Below are positions 55,120-63,700 of a DNA stretch of 64,000 nucleotides, one piece after another. Source of the stretch: Hyunsoonleella aestuarii (GTDB lineage: Bacteria > Bacteroidota > Bacteroidia > Flavobacteriales > Flavobacteriaceae); contig NZ_VAWB01000002.1 of the NCBI RefSeq assembly GCF_006148925.1, positions 62,001 through 126,000 on the forward strand, in the 5' to 3' direction. The stretch's first letter is position 1. Every line of letters begins with the position of its first letter. Under the pieces are notes generated by a model. It was not told the origin of the DNA. It made no database searches and saw only the letters and a list, made by a program, of their open reading frames with translations. The translations under genes were made by a program, and so were the position numbers.

Positions 55120-55725
55120 TTATAATTTATCGTTTATAATAGTTCTAACAATATCAACAGCTACCGTATTATAATTATTATTAGGAATTATAATATCTGC
55201 ATATTCTTTCATAGGTTCAATAAACTGATCGTGCATTGGTTTTAGTGTAGTTTTGTATCGGTTAAGTACTTCATCTAAATCGCGACCACGTTCAGAAATA
55301 TCACGTTTTAGACGCCTTATTAAGCGTTCATCACTGTCGGCATGAACAAATATTTTAATATCGAACATATCTCTTAACTCTGGATTTGTTAAGATTAATA
55401 TACCCTCAACAATCATTACTTTTCTGGGATGTGTTAAAATGGTATCTCCAGTTCTGTTATGTTTTACAAAGGAATAGACTGGTTGATGAATTGGTTTGTC
55501 TTTTTTTAAATCATCTAAATGTGAAGCTAATAAATCAAAATCTATAGACCTGGGATGGTCGAAGTTAATTTTAACGCGCTCATCGTATGTTAAATGAGAG
55601 GTGTCTTTATAATAAGAATCTTGAGATAGTACACCAACTTCACCTTCAGGTAATTCATTAAGAATTTGATTTACTACTGTCGTTTTTCCACAACCTGTGC
55701 CTCCTGCAATTCCTATCACTAGCAT
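55120..55725 (-). CDS. udk: Uridine kinase
   Basis: 201 residues, P-loop kinase that phosphorylates uridine and cytidine. Walker A GGTGCGKT (8-15), SQDSYYKDTSHLTYDERVKINFDHP (cut: key parts D-S-Y-Y and NFDHP, about 35-58) and RDISERGRD (about 142-150) as lid. Normal length. First gene of the udk-ftsB-mutA-lipoprotein-mcmA run, 68 bases after the cytochrome c gene, so it may also be read from the upstream operon. Confidence 0.94.
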   Translation of the reverse strand: MLVIGIAGGTGCGKTTVVNQILNELPEGEVGVLSQDSYYKDTSHLTYDERVKINFDHPRSIDFDLLASHLDDLKKDKPIHQPVYSFVKHNRTGDTILTHPRKVMIVEGILILTNPELRDMFDIKIFVHADSDERLIRRLKRDISERGRDLDEVLNRYKTTLKPMHDQFIEPMKEYADIIIPNNNYNTVAVDIVRTIINDKL

Positions 55726-55793
55726 AATTAGTTGGTGTTTAATGCGCTCTCTACAAAGTTACTTATTTGTAAATTATTTAATGGGAAAATTGT

Positions 55794-56207
55794 CTATTTT
55801 TTAATGTTTGAAACTTCTTCCTTGGTAATCATTTTATCATTTTTATTACCCCAACTATTCGTGATGTAATTCATAACATCGGCAACTTCATCATCACTTA
55901 AACCTAAAGGAGCCATAAAACCATTATAGGTTTTCCCATTTACTATAATTTCACCTTCTTGACCGTATTTTAGTCCTTTGATACTTTCTTCTCTATTATT
56001 CATTAAGTAATCAGATTTAGCCAAAGGCGGATACACCTCTTCAACTCCTTCTCCATTTGGCATATGACAATTGATACAAAAATCTGTGTAAATATAACTA
56101 CCTCTTTGAATGCTTTCCTGTAAAGGGTCTGTTGAATAATTAGTCTTTTGATTTGAAATTGATGAAGCTGATAAAATGATTAGAACAAACGCAAAAAGTA
56201 TTTTCAT
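55794..56207 (-). CDS. Secreted mono-haem cytochrome c
   Basis: 137 residues with a signal peptide (about 1-17). Haem-binding CINCH: Cys44, Cys47, His48, followed by MPNGEGVEEVYPPLAKSDYL, and the likely axial Met98 in GFMAPLG. It should be a periplasmic electron carrier. It starts 6 bases past the sugar dehydrogenase gene, so it is the probable electron acceptor of that enzyme. Last gene of the TonB-receptor/dehydrogenase/cytochrome operon. Confidence 0.9.
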   Translation of the reverse strand: MKILFAFVLIILSASSISNQKTNYSTDPLQESIQRGSYIYTDFCINCHMPNGEGVEEVYPPLAKSDYLMNNREESIKGLKYGQEGEIIVNGKTYNGFMAPLGLSDDEVADVMNYITNSWGNKNDKMITKEEVSNIKK

Positions 56208-56213
56208 TGAGTG

Positions 56214-57338
56214 TTATTTTTCTTTAACAATTCTTATAATCCCTAAATTCTCGATAGCCACATAAATATAACCATCAGGTGACTGAACTACATTTCTAAC
56301 ACGTCCTTCACCTTCAAAAAGTTTTTCGCGTTTAGTTACTTCATTGTTTTCAACAACAAGACGTTCTAGATATTCAAACCTCAAAGAACCAACTAAAACA
56401 TTGCCCTTCCAATCTGGGTATTTATCCGAAGAAACAATTGTCATTCCGCTTGGAGCAATAGAAGGAACCCAGTAAAAAAGTGGTTGCTCCATACCTTCTA
56501 TTTCGGTAATATCTGTAAATGTGGTTCCACTGTAGTTTATACCGTAAGATATAACTGGCCATCCATAATTGTTTCCTTTCTTAACGATGTTAATTTCATC
56601 ACCGCCTTTAGGCCCGTGTTCATTAACCCATATAGCTCCAGTAAAAGGGTTTTTAACCATGCCTTGTGGATTTCTGTGTCCGTAACTATAAATGGCAGTT
56701 TTAGCATTTTCTGTGTCTACAAATGGATTATCAGCTGGAATACTACCATCATCATGCAACCTGTATATTTTACCGCAATCTCTTGTAATATCTTGTGGAT
56801 TTACATCTCTATTTCCACGATCTCCAATAGAAAAATATAAGTAACCCTCATTATCAAACTCTATTCTTGAACCCCAATGTTGACCTTTTTTTGTGTTGGG
56901 TCCGGCTTTGTATAGTACTTCCGTTTCTACTAAACTATTTCCGTTTAATTTTGCTCTAATTAACGCTGTATTACCACCTTCACCTTCTCCATCAGTAGAT
57001 GCATATGTCATGTAAATCCATCCATTGTTTTCATAATCTGGGTGCAATTTAATGTCTAAAAACCCACCTTGACCACGAACATAAACATCAGGAACCCCCT
57101 CAATATTTGTTTTTTCTCCGCTTTTAAAATGAATTAATTCTCCAGATTTTTCGGTTATAAGCATACTTCCATCAGGTAAAAAAGTCATTCCCCATGGAAT
57201 ATTTAAGTTTGGAACTACAACCTGTGCGATGTAATTAATATTGGTCGGTTCTTCTGCTTTTACCAAAGATTCTACTTGTTGAGCACATGAAAAACATGTG
57301 ACAAAGACAAATATTAATATATTGTATAACTTTTTCAT
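56214..57338 (-). CDS. PQQ-dependent sugar (aldose/sorbosone-type) dehydrogenase lipoprotein
   Basis: 374 residues; lipobox FSC (Cys18). A six-bladed propeller as in soluble glucose dehydrogenase: IPWGMTFLPDGSMLITEKSG (about 48-67), QGGFLDIKLHPDYENNGWIY, HWGSRIEFDNEGYLYFSIGDRG, SYGHRNPQGM (about 218-227) and NEHGPKGGDEIN (about 239-250), which carry the PQQ- and Ca-binding His/Arg residues of the family. Oxidises sugars or similar alcohols in the periplasm, passing electrons on, here most simply to the downstream cytochrome c. Substrate unknown. 26 bases after the TonB receptor. Confidence 0.9.
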   Translation of the reverse strand: MKKLYNILIFVFVTCFSCAQQVESLVKAEEPTNINYIAQVVVPNLNIPWGMTFLPDGSMLITEKSGELIHFKSGEKTNIEGVPDVYVRGQGGFLDIKLHPDYENNGWIYMTYASTDGEGEGGNTALIRAKLNGNSLVETEVLYKAGPNTKKGQHWGSRIEFDNEGYLYFSIGDRGNRDVNPQDITRDCGKIYRLHDDGSIPADNPFVDTENAKTAIYSYGHRNPQGMVKNPFTGAIWVNEHGPKGGDEINIVKKGNNYGWPVISYGINYSGTTFTDITEIEGMEQPLFYWVPSIAPSGMTIVSSDKYPDWKGNVLVGSLRFEYLERLVVENNEVTKREKLFEGEGRVRNVVQSPDGYIYVAIENLGIIRIVKEK

Positions 57339-57364
57339 TGTAACGTATTTTCCATAAAATTACA

Positions 57365-59662
57365 TTAAATAGTATAATTTAAGTTGATTCCGGTATAATA
57401 ATTTACTGGATTTCCCGGGTAATAATACCTAGGAAGGTTCCCGCCAAAACCTGAAGCATTAATTAAAATTTGTGAGGCGTAGAGTTTATCAAAAATATTG
57501 TTTAACCCTAAAAATAAATTTAATTTTAATTTTTTGTTAAGATTTCTTTTAAAGCCAAATTTCAAGTTTGTTAAGCTATAACTTTCAGAATATAAGCTAT
57601 TACTATCTGTTATAGGTATTTCTCCAATATATTGAAAGTTAATGTTTCCATAAAAACCAACGGATGAATTAAAATCAATGATGCCGTTCAATATATTGGA
57701 CGGAACACCCGTTAAATCATTGCCAGAAAAATCAATGTCATCATCAACAAAGGTTTTAAATTTATAATCATTAATGGAGTAGTTCAAAGAAGTAATTACA
57801 TTAAAATATTTATCTGATACTAATTGATAATCAATTGCTATTTCTATACCGTTGTGCTGAGTTTTTCCTGCATTAATTCCAATGTATTGATCCTCTTCGG
57901 TACGTCTTGAAACAACTAGGTTTTTCAAATTTAATCGGAATAAAGAAAGATTGAATTGAAGTTTGTTTTGAAAGATGGATCCTCTAGTTCCTACTTCAAA
58001 ATTCCAACCAGTTTCTGGTTTTAAGCTGGTATTTATTTTCCCATCAGGACGCAATATTTCTTCCAACGAAATAGGAGAGAAGCCATGGCTCAAACTTGTG
58101 AACAAATTTATATTTTTTGTTAATTCACGGGAAATTCCAAATTTGGGAGATACCATAGTTTTGAATTTGAAATCGCCAGATTGATCTGGGTTATTTTCTG
58201 AAACTGGAAACCTGTCTTTTAAGGTATATGAAGTCTCATTTATGTTTAAGCCAATCGAAAGTATAGTTTTAACAGAAATATCGTAATTGGTTTCAAAAAA
58301 GGCGTTGTAATAGCTTCGTTTCTCTTTAAAGTCAGACAGTTTATTTCCTTTAACACTTCCTATTTCAGAAGGGAAGTCCTGATATAAATTCTCAAAAGTG
58401 CTAGATTTATAATTGTCTTTGAATAACTCACCTCCTATAGTCCATATCAAAGAGTTATTGAAAATTTTAGACTGCCCTATTAATCTACTTCTAACACCAA
58501 TTGCATTGGTTTTTTCTGAAAGGACGTTAAAAGGTCTTGGTTCATAACCTTTTCTAAACGATGTAAAAATACTGGTGGATTGTTTGACTTTCGAATTGTA
58601 ATCATGTATCCATGATAATCCAAATATACCTCTTTTAGATTCTTCAAATCCTTTCGCTTGATTCCATGTAAATGCAGCTGATTTGGGGTTGTTTAAATAA
58701 TTAGTTTCATTTAAAGAGCTGGGAATAAATGCTTTTAAATTCACAAAACTAGTTAAAAGGGATAATTCATCTTTATAGCTAATAAAGTGTGATGAGTTAA
58801 AGGTAAATGTTTGTCTGTCATATTCATTATTATCACGGTAACCATCACTTTGAGTGTTACTATAAATAGCTTTTAAGCTACTTTTTTTAGTGCTAAAATT
58901 TAAACTAGAAAGATTTTTTATAAGTCCAAATGAGCCAACCATTAGTTCATTATTTATTTGTTGTTTGCCAAAGTTTCCTTGCTCCGGTATTAAATGAATC
59001 GTTCCACCTAAACCTGCTCCATATGCACTAGAAACAGCACCTTTTATAATTTCTAAGCGTGATATCGTACCTAATTCAAAATCCTCAATGTTCGTTTCAC
59101 CACTGCCATTAGTTAATGGGATGTCTTTAAAATAAGCCCTAATTTTTGAGGTTCCAAATAAGTTTCTTGAGCCAATACCTCTAATTGTTATTCTGTTGGT
59201 GTTAAGGGCTCCACTTTGCATAAAAACTCCTGGGGTTTTGTTTAATACAGCATTAAAGTTAATGTTGTTTGAACGTTCAATGTCATGTAAAGAAATAACA
59301 TTAATTGAAGCTGAAGCATTTTTCAATTTCTTTGGAATATGGCTGTCATTTATAATAATATCATTTAGCTGCTTTGGGTTTAAGGATAATTGTATTATAT
59401 GGTTTGAATAGCTGTCTAGGTTGACCGATTTTTCAATGTACCCTATCTTTTTGAAGGTATAAGTTCCAAATTTGGAGAGTTCAAAGGAACCATTCTGATT
59501 AGAAATAAAGGTTTCTTTTGTAGTTGAATTAGTAATTAGAACATAATCCAATACGGTATTATTATCACTGTCTAATATATTTCCTGTTATTAATGATTGG
59601 CAAAAACCACCAAAGGAGTTAATGAATATAATAACAAAAAGAGCAGCCTTAAATATTTGCAC
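57365..59662 (-). CDS. TonB-dependent outer-membrane receptor (possible PQQ transporter)
   Basis: 765 residues: signal peptide (about 1-21), a CarboxypepD_reg-like N-terminal domain (about 22-95), a plug (about 105-225; VISLHDIERSNNINFNAVLNKTPGV shortened here, ITIRGIGSRNLFG and AVSSAYGAGLGGTIHLIPEQG) and a 22-strand barrel ending in GINLNYTI. No SusD partner follows, so it is not a typical SusC. Instead a PQQ-type dehydrogenase and a cytochrome c follow closely. From memory the plug (IRGxGxRxxFG), a GYRD loop and the C-terminal ...RYYYPGNP end recall E. coli YncD/PqqU, which imports PQQ. That link is an inference, not an alignment. Confidence 0.88.
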   Translation of the reverse strand: MQIFKAALFVIIFINSFGGFCQSLITGNILDSDNNTVLDYVLITNSTTKETFISNQNGSFELSKFGTYTFKKIGYIEKSVNLDSYSNHIIQLSLNPKQLNDIIINDSHIPKKLKNASASINVISLHDIERSNNINFNAVLNKTPGVFMQSGALNTNRITIRGIGSRNLFGTSKIRAYFKDIPLTNGSGETNIEDFELGTISRLEIIKGAVSSAYGAGLGGTIHLIPEQGNFGKQQINNELMVGSFGLIKNLSSLNFSTKKSSLKAIYSNTQSDGYRDNNEYDRQTFTFNSSHFISYKDELSLLTSFVNLKAFIPSSLNETNYLNNPKSAAFTWNQAKGFEESKRGIFGLSWIHDYNSKVKQSTSIFTSFRKGYEPRPFNVLSEKTNAIGVRSRLIGQSKIFNNSLIWTIGGELFKDNYKSSTFENLYQDFPSEIGSVKGNKLSDFKEKRSYYNAFFETNYDISVKTILSIGLNINETSYTLKDRFPVSENNPDQSGDFKFKTMVSPKFGISRELTKNINLFTSLSHGFSPISLEEILRPDGKINTSLKPETGWNFEVGTRGSIFQNKLQFNLSLFRLNLKNLVVSRRTEEDQYIGINAGKTQHNGIEIAIDYQLVSDKYFNVITSLNYSINDYKFKTFVDDDIDFSGNDLTGVPSNILNGIIDFNSSVGFYGNINFQYIGEIPITDSNSLYSESYSLTNLKFGFKRNLNKKLKLNLFLGLNNIFDKLYASQILINASGFGGNLPRYYYPGNPVNYYTGINLNYTI

Positions 59663-59749
59663 GAATTTAGAAGTGTTTTAATCTTTTAAGACCTTAAAAG
59701 TATTGATTTTATTAATAATTTAAGATGAAAATATTTCTTAAATAATGAT

Positions 59750-59778
59750 TTGCAAAATGAATAAAAAAAGTATATTTG
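59750..59778 (+). promoter_or_regulatory. Promoter of tRNA-Pro
   Basis: TTG (59750-59752) and TATATTTG (59771-59778) with an 18-base spacer: full match to the Bacteroidota consensus. The tRNA begins 29 bases after the -7 element. Confidence 0.75.
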
Positions 59779-59806
59779 CATCCCGCTACAAAAAAAAAAT
59801 TATATT

Positions 59807-59881
59807 CGGGGTGTAGCGTAGCCCGGTTATCGCGCCGCGTTTGGGACGCGGAGGTCGCAGGTTCGAATCCTGCCACCCCGA
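59807..59881 (+). tRNA. tRNA-Pro (anticodon UGG)
   Basis: Acceptor arms CGGGGTG and CACCCCG pair perfectly; the anticodon stem CCGCG/CGCGG holds loop TTTGGGA with anticodon TGG, reading CCA and other proline codons. The T-arm contains GGTTCGAATCC. The discriminator base is A and the genome does not encode the 3' CCA. Its own promoter precedes it and a terminator follows. Confidence 0.96.
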
Positions 59882-59903
59882 CTATCTAGAAATAGGTAAT
59901 ATT

Positions 59904-59937
59904 AAAACACTGGTAATTGTATAATTATCAGTGTTTT
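59904..59937 (+). terminator. Terminator of tRNA-Pro
   Basis: AACACTG-TAATT and AATTA-CAGTGTT pair around a 4-base loop (one wobble), followed by TTTT, 23 bases after the tRNA 3' end. Confidence 0.85.
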
Positions 59938-60340
59938 TTGATTTATATGATATTATTGATTTTATATAAAATCTAATTTGCGCATAAAATCTTCTCATAG
60001 ACTTGTTACAATTTCAAAGATTTAGTTCAGAATAATTTTAAGCATATTCGCTCATTTAAAGCCTTTAAATCAAAGTCAATATACATCTTTTCAGTACTTT
60101 TTTCTATTTGTTGGTAAGTAAATAAATTCATGATCTATTTTAAAATAGTATTTATTAAATGCTATTAAGCCAGTAGATTTAGTTGATAGCAGAATATATT
60201 TTAACCCAAAACAATTGCAATTATTACATACTGATGTTTAATGACAAAAGTCATATAATAAGAACCTTGTTTTATATAGTTTTAGTAACTGTTTATTAGG
60301 AATTCTACGATTCTATAATGTGAATTTAAAATACTTAAGT
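59938..60340. other. Intergenic spacer after tRNA-Pro
   Basis: About 400 very AT-rich bases. A 34-codon minus-strand frame (60027-60131; begins MNLFTYQQIEK, ends LNERICLKLF) might be a remnant of a longer gene, as it reads like protein rather than random sequence, but no family could be named. A small perfect repeat ATGAC/GTCAT occurs at 60239-60252. No copy of the tRNA 3' end was seen. Confidence 0.4.
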
Positions 60341-60706
60341 ATGGATACTAATGAAATTAATACTAAAATCGAACAAGGAGATCAATTTCTTGAATTAGCT
60401 CAAGAGGAAATGAATCGACCAGCAGAAGATGTTGTGCCCTATATGGTATGCAGAAGTGTACGCAAATCTATAACCTATTATTTAAGTGGTTTTCTATTAA
60501 AAAATGAGGTAAAGCTAGATGATGAAGAAACTGTGGAGGTTTTACTAAAAAAATGCCAAACCATTAATCATAAATTTAACAATATTGATCTGACCCCAAT
60601 AACTTTTACTAAGGATTATGAGTATACCGCTGAAATTAATCAATTAGAAAATTGTATTGATTTAGCAACCTACACGAAAGAATTAATTCGTAACAAAATT
60701 CTATAA
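60341..60706 (+). CDS. HEPN-like helical protein
   Basis: 121 residues from ATG 60341 (a GTG 21 bases earlier is possible but adds residues of no clear character). All helical; CRSVRKSITYYLSGFLLKNE (about 38-57), then ECxxxN-like KKCQTINHKF, recall HEPN-domain proteins, whose R-x4-6-H RNase motif I do not see clearly. No partner nucleotidyltransferase is next to it. It ends 24 bases before the oxidoreductase gene and is probably cotranscribed. Fold call is tentative. Confidence 0.55.
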   Translation: MDTNEINTKIEQGDQFLELAQEEMNRPAEDVVPYMVCRSVRKSITYYLSGFLLKNEVKLDDEETVEVLLKKCQTINHKFNNIDLTPITFTKDYEYTAEINQLENCIDLATYTKELIRNKIL

Positions 60707-60730
60707 TAGAACATCAAAAATTCTCATCTT

Positions 60731-63700
60731 ATGAGCACGTCGATATTTCAGAAAAAATCAGCAAAGAAGAACAAATCAATTACTTTTAAATATCCAGGCA
60801 AACCGGTTGCTACGGATGGAAACACTGCAGCGATCATGTGTGAACGTGAATCTACGGATGCAGCGGGTGCATATCCCATTACGCCTTCTACACAAATGGG
60901 TGAATATTGGGCAGATGCTGCCGCTAAAGGACACTTAAATATTTCTGATAAACCGTTAATATTCATTGAGCCAGAAGGTGAACATGCAGCAGCAGCTGTA
61001 ACTGCGGGGTTATCAATGACCGGTTTACGTGCGGCTAACTTTTCATCTGGACAAGGGATTGCTTATATGCACGAATCACTCTATGCGGCGGTAGGTAAAC
61101 GTCTTACCTATGTTTTGAATATTGGCGCACGTGCAATGACCAAATCTACTCTAAATGTTCACGCCGGTCATGATGATTATCATGCCGTAGATGATACTGG
61201 GTTTTTTCAAATGTTCGCAAAAAAAGCACAACATGTTGCTGACCTAAACATTATCGCACACCGCATTGCAGAATTAGCACTTACACCTGGTATAATTGCA
61301 CAGGATGGTTTTTTAACTACACATTTAATAGAATCATTTCTTTTACCAGAGCGTGAATTAATTAAAGAATATCTGGGAAGACCTGATGATATTATCAATA
61401 CACCAACTCCCGCCCAACGTATTATTTATGGTGATACACGTCGTCGCATTCCAGAACTTTGGGATGTAGATAACCCTTTGATGGCGGGTATTGTGCAAAA
61501 CCAAGATTCTTACATGCAAAGTGTTGCTGCCCAACGTCCATTTTTCTTTGATCACATTGAAAAGTTGACAGATCGAGCTTTTGAAGAATATTACGAGCTT
61601 ACAGGTAGACGCTACCAACGTGTAATGACCTACCGAGCAGAAGATGCTGATTATCTAATTTTAGGCCAAGGAAGTTTAATACCAAGTACTGAAGTCGTTG
61701 TGGATTATTTACGTGAAACCCGTGGCATTAAAGTTGGTGTTGTTAATTTAGTGATGTTCCGACCATTCCCTTCAGATATGCTCGGTGACATATTAAAAGG
61801 TAAAAAGGGCGTTACTATTTTAGAACGATTAGACCAACCTTTGGCTGTAGATTCACCAATTACTCGCGAAGTGCGTTCTGTTCTAAATAAATGTATTGAA
61901 AATGGAATAAATAAAAAACATCAGCCTTATCCTGAATTAACCTCATATAACTTAGGAGATATTCCTTCAATATATTCAGGTGCATTTGGTTTGGGTAGCC
62001 GAGACTTACAACCAGAAGGTATTATAGGGGCAATTGAAAATATGTTACCTAATGGAAAACATAAAAAACAGTTTTACTTATCCATAGATTTTATTAGGAA
62101 AATACCAAATTCCCCGAAACAAAAAGCATATCAAGAAACCATTGAAGAAGCTTATCCCAGTATAAAGGAATTGGCTGTTAGAGGATCGGAAAACCCTAAC
62201 CTTATGCCAAAGGATGCTATTACTGTACGTTTCCACTCTATTGGTGGCTGGGGAGCAATTACAACAGGTAAAAACCTAGCAATGACTTTGTATGAATTGC
62301 TTGGATTTAACATTAAAGCGAATCCAAAATATGGTTCTGAAAAGAAAGGGCAACCTACTACATATTATTTAGCCGCTGCCGCTGAACCGATTCGCATAAA
62401 TTGTGAATATTACTTTGTTGATGTGGTGCTATCACCCGATCCGAATGTATTTAAACATACTAATGCACTTGCAGGACTTAAAAAAGGAGGTAGCTTTATC
62501 ATTCAGAGTGAAAAAAATACTCCAGAAGCGGTTTGGGCTGAAATTCCTGAACATTATCAAAAAATAATAATTGATAATGATATCAATATATTTTATATCG
62601 ATGGATTTAAAATAGCAAGAGAGGAAGCAACTGATACTGAATTGCAACTACGTATGCAAGGAATTGCTTTTCAAGGTGCATTTTTCGCTGCTTCTCCATT
62701 AATGAAAAAATCTGGACTTTCAGAAGAAAAACTCTTAAAAGCTATTGAAGATCAATTACAGCATAAATTCGGATCAAAAGGTCAACGTGTGGTTGACGAT
62801 AATATGCGCGTAGTAAAACGTGGCTTCGATGAAGTTCATGAAATTACCAATAAGGAATTGAACACCAAAAATAAAACAAATGGTAATGTTACTGAAAGTG
62901 TGCCAATTCCAAGGATGATAAAAGAAATCCCTCAGAGTGAATCTAAGCTTAGTGATATTCATCGTTTTTGGGAACAAACAGGTAATTTCTATTTAAGGGG
63001 CATGGGAAATGATAACCTTACCGACCCGTTTATTGGGTTGAGCGTTATGCCAGCAGTTTCATCTGTCTTTAGAGATATGACAGGTATTCGTTTTGAACAT
63101 CCAGAATGGATTCCAAATAATTGTACAGCTTGTGGAGACTGTTATACCGTTTGTCCAGATACTGCTATTCCAGGACTGGTAAGTGAAGTTTCTGATGTAT
63201 TTGATACCATCGTAAAACGGGTGAAAAAGAATCATGGAAAGGTTGAGCATTTACCAAAAGCAGTTAGAAAACTGGAGGGTCATGTTCGAAAATTATTTTC
63301 TAGCTCAAAAAATGGAGCAACAGTTAATGATTTCATGCATCATGCTATTGATAAAACTCTGGATGATTTCAATAATAGTAAAGAATTAATAAAAGAATTT
63401 GATTGGTTTAAAGATGAATTGGGAGAGTTTAAGTTTACTTTAACTAGGCCTTATTATGATCTACATGAGAAAAAAGAAGAAAATAGTGGAGGGTTATTCA
63501 GTATTACCATTAATCCAACTACTTGCAAAGGCTGCATGGAATGTGTAGAAGTTTGTAATGACGAAGCACTTATTACAATACCACAAACTGAAGGCTCTAT
63601 TGCTAGGCTGAATAAAGAATGGGATTTTTGGTTGGATTTACCAAACACCTCTCCGAAATTTAATCGTATTGACGACCTAGAGGAAAAAATTGGTCCACTC

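Noticed and set aside
59807-60340. Integrated element at tRNA-Pro
   Set aside because: No integrase gene and no duplicated tRNA 3' end were found; following genes look like core genome.
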